A stretch of DNA of 64,000 bases. Origin: Liolophura sinensis. Lineage: Eukaryota > Mollusca > Polyplacophora > Chitonida > Chitonidae. Positions within the stretch are counted from its first letter, which is position 1, and each line of letters opens with the position of its first letter. The notes beneath the pieces are model-generated. The model made no database searches. It was not told the DNA's origin and saw only the letters and a list, made by a program, of their open reading frames with translations. The position numbers and the translations under genes were made by a program. Positions 11,160 through 24,477 of this stretch are shown in pieces. Where the stretch lies: the NCBI RefSeq assembly GCF_032854445.1, contig NC_088295.1, forward strand, positions 24,539,385-24,603,384, given 5' to 3'.

Positions 11160-12069
11160 AAAAAGAGGTCAAACAATTATGTATACCTTTTGCAATGAGA
11201 GATGAAATTCTGAAATCATATCGTGATAGTTTAGTTCATCAAGGACAAGAAAGAACATAGCTTGCAATTTCTCTAAAATACTATTGGCCAAAAATGATAT
11301 CCGACATCGACTACTATGTAAAATCATGTGAAATTTGTCAATCATCTAAGAGATATTATCATCAAAGAAGGCAACTTTGAGATCTTTACCTATTGGTTCA
11401 ACTTCCTATTGGTTTAACTTTTAGCCGCCTTCATTTGGATATTGTTGGGCCTTTACACAAATCTAAAGATGGTCATTCATACATTTTGTTGTTTACATGT
11501 TCTTTTTCTAAATGGCTTGAAGCATTTCCTTTGAAGAATCAAGAAGCCAGTGAAATTGCTAGAGTATAATGTTCAGATATAATATGTCGATATGGTGCTC
11601 CCAGAGAGCTACTTTCTGACAGAGGACAAAACTTCCTGTCACATTTGGTAACAGAGTTGTGCAAATTGTTTCAAATTACAAGGTTGAAAACGAGCGGTTA
11701 CCACCCTCAAACAAAAAAAAAACAAAACAAAAAAAAACAACAAAAAAAAACGCTGCGTGTGAAAGGATGAACAGAACTATCCTTCAAACTCTTACAGCTT
11801 ACTGTAAGCCAAATCAGTCAAACTGGAATGAAGTTTTACCAGCAGTAATGATGGCATATGCAATGACTCCTGCCACAGAGTCAACTGGATACCGCCCTTT
11901 TGAACTTGTTTATGGCCGTCAACCAACTCTACCTATAGACACTCCGAATATTGGCAAAGATGTAAATGCTCATTTAGGAAAACTAAAAACAAACTTAGAA
12001 ATCTGTAGGTCAATAGCACATGACAATATCAAAAAGACTCAGAAGAGGTACAGAAAAACAACACGATAA
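11160..12069 (+). pseudogene. Integrase remnant
   Basis: The zinc-binding region (YYWPKMISDIDYYVKSCEIC) is followed by the DDE core: HLDIVGPL (first Asp), LLSDRGQNF (second Asp) and ACERMNRTI (Glu). Several stops and shifts interrupt it. Between YHPQT and ACERMNRT a run of about 45 bases made almost only of A and C (11707-11751) has been inserted. The region after the core includes the usual GYRPFELVYGRQP. Confidence 0.85.
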
Positions 12070-12681
12070 ATCAGTTTCACAGCCAAAGTTTAAAGAGAAT
12101 GACAAAGTGTGGCTCTACTGTATGAAAAAGCAGCCAGGGTTATCACCCAAACTGTGTAGAAAATGGCTTGGACCTCATTGCATTTGTATCTGTTATGAAA
12201 ACAATACATACAAGCTAAGGAAAGCACAGGGTCACGATTTAGTGAGATCTGTAGTTCATCCAAACAGACTAAATCCTTACATAGATCCAAAACAACGACC
12301 AACCAGCCTACCAGATAATGAGGATGACTCTGAAGACCAAAACCCTGAAGAGTTGCAAGATAAGACATATGAAAAAAAACTTAAGTTCACAAACAAAACA
12401 AATAGACAAATCCAAATTGGATAATGACAAAAACAAAGATATACCTAGCCCTTGACAATCAAATGAGCAAAGTGGATCTTTGTCTAGTAGAAAGATAAAA
12501 TCTCACGAAATAAAGAAAATTTTGAAATCTAAAAAGCAGAAAGGAGAGTAATTTTGTAAAGTGCGCTTTACGTCAGGAAAGCCAGCAGCATGGATTAAGG
12601 AAAACTTACTTCCTGATCAAAGTGTTAGACAGTTTCTTGCGATCAAAACCCAGAAAGGTCACGCAAGAAAACGAAGAAATT
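12020..12681 (+). pseudogene. Integrase C-terminal and chromodomain-like remnant
   Basis: The frame of 12020-12424 carries the usual post-core segment (FKENDKVWLYCMKKQPGLSP, then LVRSVVHPNRLNPY). After stops, KVRFTSGKPAAWIKENLLPD near 12560 resembles the degenerate chromodomain found at the end of many Gypsy integrases. Confidence 0.6.
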
Positions 12682-12689
12682 AAAATGTT

Positions 12690-13636
12690 CGTTTTATTAC
12701 ATTAGGAAGTTTATTATGGCTTATGCTATTACAATGAACATTATGAAAATTTGTCATAATGTTTCAAATTTAAAAATATACATATTGCATGGTATTCACA
12801 CAAAAACCAATAAATGAAAGACTTTTGAGACAATCTAATGTTTTAAGGTTGCTCATCTTCATCCATTAGATAAACATATGTTCTCTTTGGCCTGAGCAAC
12901 CATTGAAAACTGTATATTCGAACCATTAAATATCATAAATGTACGCTTGTACAATCCAGTTAAACCATGTAAAATGCAATGAAATACTGAAATGTTATCA
13001 CATTGCATACTAGGTACAAACAATATACTGGAATAGTATACCTCTGAAAGTTGCCCTTCTAGTACTGCAGCACAACAGATTTTGTAATGCTGTTGTTGCA
13101 GTAAACCATTCAACAAGCAGCTACATGAGGTTTATAGTTTTACTGATATACATCTGATAATCTGTACGTTTATCTTTAGAAATGGATTTATTTTTCGATG
13201 CTGGCTGGCACATCTAAAGGATCACACTCATCCATTTACTACTGTATTATTTTGTTCTTAAATGTTCATTGTATTCTGATAAATATTGTTTATTTCAGAC
13301 AAATATATGGTATTAGCGATAAATCTTGACTTGACATAAATTTAATATTGTTTGACACATTTAATTAATGTAAAAATACTTCGATTTAAATGTTCTATAT
13401 AACTTTTCATAACTTACTAATTAAATGCATGTATATATTATAATAGTCATATATAATATAAAGTCATATGTTTGAAAGGTGATACGTGCTATAAAGTATA
13501 AGAACAGAACTTTGTATGCATGTGCTGTACATGTCTATTATTGGTATTTAAATGATTCTGTGTTTAGCATACCTGTTTTGCCAACCAATAATCTCCTCAC
13601 AGACGACGAGGACGTCATGATGGAGAGGAGGCATAT
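12690..13636. other. AT-rich stretch, no gene recognised
   Basis: Lies between the end of the retrotransposon coding remains and a possible LTR. It is AT-rich and has no convincing coding signal. It may be the element's 3' non-coding part. Confidence 0.4.
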
Positions 13637-13637
13637 A

Positions 13638-14099
13638 TGACCAGCTATATGCTGGTCATCCTAATAATTCATGTACATTACTAGTGAACGAGTTTCAGAT
13701 AAGTTGTGTACACACGTAATGGTCAAGTGTAATATACATGTAAAATAGTTATGATAGACCTGTGACATGCGAATAGTTAAATCAAGCTATAGACACAGTC
13801 AACTGTGTTTGACTTGTTAGCATGCAGAGTTAAGTAGATTAAATGTGGAGATTAACTTTCCACATGTACATTAGACTAATCAGTCAGTATTTATAATTAA
13901 AGAACAAGTTTATACCTGAAACCAGCAACTGTTACTAATAGTTAAGTAAACAAACTATTGCATGCATAAATATGGGAGGTGAGGGAGTTGACCTGTAAGA
14001 ACCTCAGAGTTTGGTCACTCCCATTTTGTTATGTGTAATAAATGCCTGTTGTTACTGAGAACGCCTTGGAGAGTTTTCCTATCTACCTTAGACATGGCA
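13638..14099 (+). repeat. Possible 3' LTR
   Basis: A purine-rich GGAGAGGAGG lies just before the segment, which starts TGACCAGC and ends TTAGACA (TG...CA). Inside are a TATA-like ATAAATATGG and an AATAAA (14037-14042) followed by GCCTGTTGTTACTGAG, a typical R/U5 layout. A palindrome ATGACCAGC-TATAT-GCTGGTCAT marks the start. With no matching 5' LTR in the window, the assignment to the 8-12.7 kb element is uncertain; it could be a solo LTR of another element. Confidence 0.35.
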
Positions 14100-15479
14100 C
14101 GAAGATAAATGACGGTGACCATCCCGGTCGCAATTTTACTTAAGACCCTAACCCCGGTCTTAGATAATCTACAGGGTCGAGGATCTTTAGAGGCCTGGGC
14201 GACCCTTGGACCCTCGCCTAACGTGCATGCTCGGATAGATTTCTGAACTGCCAACCGGTCTCAAATTTTAATATTAACTGTTAGCCATGCATGTTAATTG
14301 TACGCCTCTATAACCTCTTTAGACCCTGTGTCTTGGTGTCCCAACTTTGAATGTCTCCTGAAGTATAGGTCTGAATGGCCTATGGGACAATGGGACACAC
14401 TATGGATTGTTACATATCTCAGGGCAACCTAACCCACCAGCTCCACGCGGACAATTTCGCCAAAACATTAACGTCCATATATTTGGTATGCACTGCATGA
14501 TTGCCAAGGTCATCCAAGGTGTAGATATGTCAAGGTTAGCGACTGCCTTTTTTTAACAGTAGTCCATAATCCGTTTAATCTTTTGATTCGAACAAGTCGA
14601 ACTACATAAATGTGAAGTCAGCCATGGTTTGAATTCGAACTTCCACCTAGTCCCGGTAAGTTAAATACGTGCTGGTTGTTTTAGCGTAAATGTATAGATT
14701 TGGCGCGTTGGTCACCCATATATGCTTAGATTAGCGATAAAATAGAGCTTCTCTCTCCTGATCGACTATACAAAATAAACCGCACGACACAGGCATGGCC
14801 GCTGTGGGCTTCCGTATTTTGTATATATACGGCATGTCTGATGTATATTCGAATAGCTCTTAATAATCATGATAAATTTTTAAAAATATGCGTATTTTTG
14901 GTCTTGTATTGAAATGGATACTGAAATGCTTGGTTTTTATTTCTTAATATGGACTTTTGATGTGGCCAAACGTATAAAAATGCCAACAAAAAAAATTCTC
15001 AGCTTTGCTCTTGGGTTGTAAAAATTGGGCTTTAAACATCAGTTTTCCTCAGGTCCCAGCTGTCTGTCCGTAAATTAAGTAGCCTACTGTGATGACGTCA
15101 ACGATGATAGCTGTCTGAACAACTTTGTTGAGATTTAAAAGTTCACTGTACGGCGCACTCGTGGTTGGAATAAGATATCGCTGCCGTATTGGAATTGTAA
15201 GATGGTCCCTGCTCCGGCCTGTATTGTCGTAAAGTGGATTTACGACATACATCTGATCGATTGTGTTGTTGCAATGTCGATGGACGAGGGAGGAAAACGT
15301 GTGTGCTGATACATTTGTATTATGGGTTTATATATGAAAACCATGTGGCTCGTACTTAATGCAGAGTAGAAGCCATATCAGGCGAACAGATGGGCAAACC
15401 GCGCGGGGCGTGGTCAGCACTTCACAGTGCACACGTGTTGTTGGAAGCTGGCTTCGCTATGTGACGTGGTTTAAAATCA
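14100..15479. other. Intergenic / upstream of TXNDC11-like gene
   Basis: Unique-looking DNA with no convincing exon. The last few hundred bases should hold the promoter and 5' UTR of the next gene. I saw no clear TATA box. Confidence 0.4.
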
Positions 15480-18400
15480 ATGGAGAGTTTTGACAGCCTG
15501 AGCCACAACAACAACGTAAAGCTCTACCACGTTGCTTGGAAAGCCATGGCGAGGCATCCCGAAGTCTGCTGTATTCTCCTTGCTGTGTCATTCATCGTAT
15601 TTTGTAAATATGGATACAGGTAAACATTTGGTGTGAAATGGTCTAAAATTGTGTGAAATTGTGTGCATTTCATTTCCAGACAGTTGTAAACCACATGCAG
15701 TCTGAGAGTTATGTGAGGATTTATTATAAGATTGAGGGGGCCTGTGTGGCCTAGCAGTTAATCTGCTATTGCAGCGCACTACCCAGGGGCAACTCACCAA
15801 TGTGATCGCTTTGAGTTGATGTCCAGCTGACACTGACTTCCTCTCCGGTGATACTTGGGAATTAAGGCCTTTCAGCAAACTGTGAATGGTCATGGCCTCC
15901 TTTTGACTATAATATGTGACAGTGTAATGTGAAAAACAGTGTATTTACCCTATTTTTCTTTTTGTAAAACATTTCTCCATTGGTTTTTTTAATCAGTGAG
16001 AAATCAGAAAAAACATCGAGTGTCAATAGGAATATTAAGCAACGCTTAAACACAAACCTATCTGATCTTTACAGCTCACTGGAAGATCCCTTACGCATTA
16101 TTCTTCTCAGACTTTGTCAACCACTTAAACATATCCACTCAGGGTATCACCCTAACCACCATAAATTTGTATCAAGAGTGAAGCCAAATGAGTGAAGGGT
16201 TCCCTGTTAGGGCCAATGAAATCATTATGATTTGTGGCAAGCATTGCAGGTGCTGCTTTCCTGATCTTGCTCCACTTCCATCACACTATAACATAAAAGG
16301 GAATATAAAAAAGCACTCCAAAGCAGGCATATCAGCAGTGATGTGGAATAGTAGCACCATTCAGTAGTTAAAATTTCCAGACCTGTTTCCAGTCTGAAAA
16401 AGCTCTAAAGTATGACACATATCATAGAGTACATGTATATTGGGATTAAGATGTCTTAATCCCAGATGTATATATTAAATCAGTTTCTATCATTATTTAT
16501 TTGTTTGATTGGTTTGATGTGAGACCTTCTCAAATACGGCAAGAGAGGAAGCCAGCATGGGCTGAGTTTCTATCACAAGTACATACTTCTGTTTGTGTTA
16601 ATTGACTAAACTAATATAACTATTACAATGAACTGGAAAATTTCTGTAGCTAGATCCTCATTCTAATATTGTACACCAGCCTTTCATAGAAAAAGTCTTT
16701 CTCAATGTACTGGGTAATTACATTCATGTTATTAAGTAGATTGGTGTGTTAGCATTTGACATCATTGATAAGCATAGAAATACCATCCACATGTACTTTT
16801 ATGAAACTGTCAGTATGTAATATAGGAATAAATGTGTAAAAATTTCTTTGTGTCTTTAGCAGTAAGTATTAATGATACTGTATTATAAGTGAATAATTTA
16901 ATGCGTATTGTTCTGCAGCATCCAGACAAAGCCTGTCATCGTCCCTCCTCGCACTCCGTCTCGCTTCTTCCCCCTCAACTCCCTGGTAAAAGACTTCCCC
17001 TATGGTGCCATGGAACCTGTCACCAGCATACTGGCTGATAACGAGTTTATATTCATCATGTTCTATGCACCTTGGTGTTCGAGATCAAAAGTTGCCAGAG
17101 CAGAATTTCAGAAAGCAGCCAGAGCTATGCAGGGCGAGGTAATGATGTAAAGAAAAATTTCTCTCTGATGTTTATTAATAATTAGCAATAATAGTTAACT
17201 TAAATGTGTCAGTTACATGTATATGTGTGAATAAGATGTGAAAAGTTGGTCATTACTCCAATTTTCTCAAAATGACAGCCATTGTGTGATTGAAATGCAC
17301 ACTGCTTAATTTAATATGGCCTTAAAACCCAATCAAAGAAATGGGTCTTGTAGTAAATCTACATTGTACAGGCAATCAGATGTTTTCTAACCCTGGTATC
17401 ATCAAATGTAACAAGATATGTATAAGTTACAGTAAAATATTTATAATTCAAACTTCTTTTTCTTTGAAGGTGAAATTTGTGAGCATCAACTGTTCATGGA
17501 AGGAAGGAGATTGCCGACGAAGACTGAAGTTCCCTTACTTCCCTCAGTTTTATGTTTATCATACCCATCTTAATGGTTTCAGATTTCAAGGTACATTTTT
17601 ATCTATACTGAACAAAAATATAAATGCAACACTTTTGTTTTTGCAACATTTCACAAGATAATGCTGTGATTTTTGTCAATTTTAAGGGATGGCCAAGAGC
17701 AAAACCCTAAACCAGTGTACATTCCACTCTCCAAAACCAAAGTGTTGTCAATTTCAAGCCTATTCACCATTTTGACCCGTCAGACAGGTGTGGTCCTATC
17801 TGTAGTATTCACTGATCTGTAAGGCCTTCCCTGATACTCCTTACCCTCAGGGCCTTTTGTAAGGCTGGCGCCAGAGCCCTTAATATGTCAACGATTAGTT
17901 GTCTGAGAAGGCGTCCTGAAGATTTCAGCACGACAGCTAATCGCCCGCATGCCCGCCGACCGCGTGTAACGATCCCTGATCAAGACCACCTTATTCGACC
18001 TCCTTCATATTTGCAACTGTTTCAGGCTAGCCACTGCTAATGAAAGACTTATTCTCCATTATAACCAGATTTGCCTCAGAGAAGCGAATTTGCGAGCTCA
18101 TAGGCCCCTCTATGGTCTAGACCTTACCCCTGTCGACACCTGAGTTGGTTCGAGTGGATTGACATTCATGTTCGTTGGGACAATGGTGGCATATTATGTT
18201 TTCAGCTGAATCCCGTTTGCAGCTACACCGAGCCAATGGGAAGCGGCGAGTCAGTGAGTGCTATGCCGACGCAGTCATGGGTAGGGTTCAGCACAGTGGT
18301 GGGGTACTTGTATGGGCGGGGATAAGTCATGGCTAACCCACTCAGCTTCATTTCATCAACGTTAACTGGAATGCGGGTAGATACCATGGTGAAATCCTGC

Positions 18401-21400
18401 ACCAAATAGTCGTCCCATTGGTCCTCTTCCATAGGGTAGGACACGACAGTGCCTGTCCCCATGTTGAAGCTGCATGGAGAGCATTTGTACAGGCTGAAAA
18501 CATTGAAGTGCTTGACTGGCCTGCTTATTCACCTGATCTGTCCCCAGTTGATCACCTATGGGATGTCCTCGAGCGGCATGTTCACTGGCAACTTCCAGTT
18601 CCAGGTAACATTGCAGAGTTGCGTTTGGCCCTCGCACAGGAGTGGGAAGACATTCCGCAAGTCACTATTGACCATCTCATCAGGTCTATGCATCGAAGAT
18701 GTGTAGCAGTGGGGAAGGCAAAGGGCAGACATACTTGGTAGCGAAGGGTGGAATTTCCCAAACTGACCCAACCTGTTCCATTTTATCCCCCCCACCCCCA
18801 CCACCCCAACTGAAAAAGGGTATTGAAAGAAATTTAATAACGCAGTTATTTTTATCAAAATAATGCGTATTGAGTTTATATTTCTGTTCAGTATACATTA
18901 TACTTGTAGGACTACTCATTCTTTATACTTCGTATTTACATCCTTAGGACTATGCTTTGCGATGCGTGTGTGGAGCATCCTGTGGATGCTCACGGGTTTC
19001 TCCCACCATAATACTGGCCTGTGAATCATCATGGGTTACCCCCGAACTCTGCCTGGTATTCTCCCACCATAAATACTGGCCTGTGAATCATCATGGGTTA
19101 CCCCCGAGCTCTGCCTGGTATCCTCCCACCATAAATACTGGCCTGTGAATCATCATGGTTTACCCCCGAACTCTGCCTGGTATCCTCCCACCATAAATAC
19201 TGGCTTGTGAATCATCATGGGTTACCCTTGAGCTCAGCCTGGTATCCTCCCACCATAAATACTGGCCTGTGAATCATCATGGGTTACCCCCGAGCTCTGC
19301 CTGGTATCCTCCCACCATAAATACTGGCCTGTGAATCATCATGGGTTACCCCCGAGCTCTGCCTGGTATCCTCCCACCATAAATACTGGCCTGTGAATCA
19401 TCATGGGTTACCCTTGAGCTCAGCCTGGTATCCTCCCACCATAAATACTGGCCTATGAATCGTCATGGGTTACCCCCGAGCTCAGCCTGGTATCCTCCCA
19501 CCATAAATACTGGCCTGTGAATCATCATGGGTTACCCCCGAGCTCTGCCTGGTATCCTCCCACCATAAATACTGGCCTGTGAATCATCATGGGTTACCCC
19601 CGAACTCTGCCTGGTATCCTCCCACCATAAATACTGGCCTGTGAATCATCATGGGTTACCCCCGAGCTCTGCCTGGTATCCTCCCACCATAAATACTGGC
19701 CTGTGAATCATCATGGGTTACCCCCGAGCTCAGCCTGGTATTCTCCCACCATAAATACTGGCCTGTCAATCGTCATGGGTTACCCCCGAGCTCAGCCTGG
19801 TATCCTCCCACCATAAATACTGGCCTGTGAATCATCATGGGTTTCCCCCAAACTCTGCCTGGTATCCTCCCACCATAAATACTGGCCTGTGAATCATCAT
19901 GGGTTTCCCCCAAACTCTGCCTGGTATCCTCCCACCATAAATACTGGTCTGTGAATCATCATGGGTTACCCCCAAGCTCTGCCTGGTATCCTCCCACCAT
20001 AAATACTGGCCTGTGAATCATCATGGGTTACCCCCGAGCTCTGCCTGGTATCCTCCCACCATAATTACTGGCCTGTGAATCATCATGGGTTACCCCCGAG
20101 CTCAGCCTGGTATCCTCCCACCATAAATACTGGCCTGTGAATCATTATGGGTTACCCTTGAGCTCAGCCTGGTATCCCCCCACCATAAATATTGACCTGG
20201 AGATGGATGTCGCTTTCTTGAAGGCCCTGTCCAGTTTCTTCCACCATGATTCTGTCTGATGTTGTACATTAACTGATACATTCTTTAAATAAGTACTGCG
20301 TAAAACACCAATCAAATAAATAAATACAAGAAATGGTTCTGTGGTTTATGGCTGGTTATATCCAGGTCTAATGAAGGTCAGAGACCTGTGTCTCAGCATT
20401 GATGTATCTTTGACACTGGCAGTGCCCAGGCCACCACTTTGAGTTAATGTGGTATTCAGTAAATCAGAAATGCTAAGGTACTTTTTTGGACACTGTAATC
20501 TTAACAAAGCATTCCTTTTTTAACTGACATAAATTGTGTTCAGATGTAATTTTGTTGGCAGGCACTGATATTCCTATTCTCTCGTTGTTGGGAAAATGTT
20601 GAAATATATCTTCATTGTTACGTACGATCAGCATTTGAGTTTAATTAATGGGTTATGTAACAAGGTTGTTGAAGTAATCTTGGCTGTAATTTTAAATACC
20701 AAATAAAAATACCGTTAAATGAGAATAATGTTTTGCTGAAGGCGGTGGTTTACCCTGGGCTTAAGGTTTCCTCTTCCCATGAATCTAACTACCATTTTTT
20801 AGGTGAAAAATACTTGAGCATGGCAGTTAATACCAAGCAAAAGTAATTATTTATAAGTAAATAAATAAGTAAAATCAATCGAAAGAATTCATTGTGAATA
20901 ATTAAATAAAAAAGGATGCTAATGGATAATTTCATATTTTTTTCAGGTATTATAGGAGCAGAACACATGGTGAAGTTTTTGGATAATCTGAGATTTCCCC
21001 TAACATTTATATATGACAGACAGCGGTTGAAGGACTTCATCTCTTCCCAGGAGGTAAAACAACCCAGAACAGCTTGAGACTTTCTCATGGTTTCCTTTTA
21101 GCCATGAAATACATATATGTCAGTTACCTTAACATTGTATATATATGTGTGTAAAGGACGGGTCACTAAAATGACTCAAGATTATTTCGTAACCCAGTTT
21201 TTAAATAACTACTCATATGTACCATAATACCTACATTCATCAAGTACCCTTCTGTCTCAACAGGCCTGTTTTATGGACAGAATTGCACATTAATACAAAT
21301 TAGAAATTACCAGATCTCTTCATTTTGGTAGCAAACATTCCTCTTTGTATTTTCTCTTCTGGTGTGAAATCTTGTAACCCAAATTCCTGTTTACAGACAT

Positions 21401-24400
21401 CAGTGGTGGGATACTTTGACTATGGGACATCCCCAGAGCCACCTGGTTTCCAGCAATTTTACTATGCTGCAATGCGAATCTGTGAGCAAGGTACTAATCT
21501 GATATAGAAGCTACATGTGGTGTTTAGATGTGTGTACAGCATGTAAACGTTTACCTTTCTAAGCGACTTGGGTTGCAGTGGATGAAAGGGTGTGAAATCT
21601 GCCTGCAGGGTTAACTCCTTTTGGCAGCCTTTGTCACCTGCTTCACAAAATAAAAGGAAGCATTCTTTAGTAGCGACCTCCTAAATACATGTAGGAACAA
21701 AGTGCATACATGTGCAGGATTGAGTGCAATGTCATTTTTAGTGATATCACATTTCAAGATGACCACTACGACAACTGACTGTGAGCCATCACTGTGATAT
21801 CACACACTGATTGCATCTCCACATGCAGAGCATTGTAAACTCCTGTGCAGAATTAAGCAGAAATTTAGAGAATCTTGAAAAATGAAACCCAAATAATTTA
21901 CACAAATGTGTTAAAGAAAGATGTTGAAATTTCGTGTAAAATTTCCTCATCCAGTTGGCATTTGTTTTTGTGAATTGAGCAGTTGGCAACCATCATAGGA
22001 CAGTTTCATTTGTAACAGAAAAATTACATTGTTCTATCAAGGACTAGAAAAGGACTTGTTTGTTAAAATATCTATTTTTGAATTGTTTTTCACAGATCCA
22101 ATTTTTCCACCCAAGTTTGCAGTGGTAAATTCTAAACAGTTAGGAGAGATGTTTGATTTACGCAGTCCAAGTAGAGTGGTCATTACCAGGCGCTTCAACA
22201 TTACCTTGGTGAGTATATATTTGGGCAGATTACTCTAAATCTTCAAGATTTTCAAACTCTAAAACCCTTTTTTCAGTGGAATTTATGCATACAATTATTT
22301 TGATGACAAATAATGTCTTTGTCTCACTAAAGATGCAAGTCTCATAATACTGTGCAAATTATTTCTGTGCCTCCTATAGTTCTTTCATAACGTTTCAAAA
22401 TAGTTGTCTCAAGATACTGGTCTAGTGGATGTGTATCTCCTATCTGTAATTCACAATTATGTGTCTGATGCAAACAATTATAAGCAATATTTTCGACAGG
22501 ATTCTGATTGCTGTCCTCCATGTATAAGTGAGAATTTATGGAGTATTATATTAAATACTGTCTTATAAAACACGCCTTTAATAAGACAGAGATTCATTTT
22601 TGCACCTGTCACAAACAGAGCGGGAAAATTTATGGAAACATTACTTTGTCATGTTTGAAACATTTGACAAGGATTCATATGCATGTCATATTTTCGAAAT
22701 ATAAGTATGATTGCAGCATGGCCTTAATAGTATTACGCATATAGGTATAGGTCCTACTATGAGGAAAGCACATGTATGGCTATAGTAATTTTTCATTTAT
22801 TGGCCAAATTCGGAATAAAAATAAATTTATCTAATCTTTAAAACATTGCTGTACACTTATTTTGCTTTACTTATATATTCTTCTTGTGTAATGCAGAGAG
22901 AAAAATGTGATGTTTTCAGAAATTCCCACTTGTGACCAAACTGACCTCAACTAACATTGTTCAGTGGGTGATGAAAAACAGCATGAAGGTATGATATTGC
23001 TGCATTGTTACTGATTTTTTCTTCAGCCATATATTTGAAATCCTTTGCGTTTGTTTCAGGAGTTAATGGGTGATTCATCCATCAGGATGTACATGGGTGA
23101 TTCATCCATCAGGATGTACATGGGTGATTCATCCTTCAGGATGTACACATGGGTGATTCATCCTTCAGGATGTACATGGATGATTCATCCATCAGGATGT
23201 ACATGGTGATTCATCCTTCAGGATGTACACATGGGTGATTCATCCTTCAGGATGTACATGGGTGATTCATCCATCAGGATGTACATGGGTGATTCATCCA
23301 TCAGGATGTACATGGTGATTCATCCTTCAGGATGTACACATGGGTGATTCATCCTTCAGGATGTACATGGGTGATTCATCCATCAGGATGTACATGGGTG
23401 ATTCATCCATCAGGATGTACATGGGTGATTCATCCTTCAGGATGTACATGGGTGATTCATCCATCAGGATGTACATGGTGATTCATCCATCAGGATGTAC
23501 ATGGTGATTCATCCATCAGGATGTACATGGGTGATTCATCCATCAGGATGTACACATGGGTGATTCATCCTTCAGGATGTACATGGGTGATTCATCCATC
23601 AGGATGTACATGGGTGATTCATCCATCAGGATGTACATGGATGATTCATCCATCAGGATGTACATGGGTGATTCATCCATCAGGATGTACATGGGTGATT
23701 CATCCATCAGGATGTACATGGGTGATTCATCCATCAGGATGTACATGGGTGATTCATCCATCAGGATGTACATGGTGATTCATCCTTCAGGATGTACACA
23801 TGGGTGATTCATCCTTCAGGATGTACATGGATGATTCATCCATCAGGATGTACATGGGTGATTCATCCTTCAGGATGTACACATGGGTGATTCATCCTTC
23901 AGGATGTACATGGATGATTCATCCATCAGGATGTACATGGGTGATTCATCCATCAGGATGTACATGGATGATTCATCCATCAGGATGTACATGGGTGATT
24001 CATCCTTCAGGATGTACATGGGTGCATCTGTGACAGAATTAATGATACATGTAGTTTGGAGTACATTTTATTAGGATTATGTGAAATAGATGCCAATCAG
24101 ACGCTGTTTTTTGCTGTCATGGATATTAAATATCACATGTTATTTGCCGAGAGATTAGTTGTAAATTTTGCTAAGGATCAGCTATCGTCTGGTTCATCCA
24201 TCACTGTTCTCATTGACAAGAAGGTGAGTGTAGGGCTATTATGGGGGAGGGGGGGGGAAGTGCAGTATTGGTATTTTGTGTTAAAGATGAGTTGTACTGG
24301 AGTTGAAATCTCAGCTGCTTGAAATATTGATTTCTTTGTACGTGTTATATGGATCAGTTAAAAGGCCATCAATATACTGCAAGATATGGCACATAAAAGA

Positions 24401-24434
24401 CACTTAAGGATCAGTGTTCAGACTGATACATTGA

Positions 24435-24477
<43 letters not shown>

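Larger units (their letters stand above)
8095..12681 (+). mobile_element. Degenerate Ty3/Gypsy-type LTR retrotransposon
   Basis: Remains of gag, aspartic protease, reverse transcriptase, RNase H and integrase occur in the Ty3/Gypsy order on the plus strand. The frame breaks repeatedly through stops and shifts, and key catalytic residues are missing. I found no 5' LTR or primer-binding site between 7578 and 8095, so the 5' end looks truncated. A chromodomain-like C-terminal stretch follows the integrase to about 12681. A possible 3' LTR lies further on. The element is inactive as it stands. Confidence 0.9.

Noticed and set aside
23521-24074. Repetitive proteins ([18 protein letters not shown])
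   Set aside because: All frames of a 27-bp minisatellite are open by construction; length variants break each frame and the array is intronic.
24092-24223. Functional mutually exclusive exon of the TXNDC11-like gene
   Set aside because: The copy lacks the exon's 5' part and any acceptor in the correct phase.
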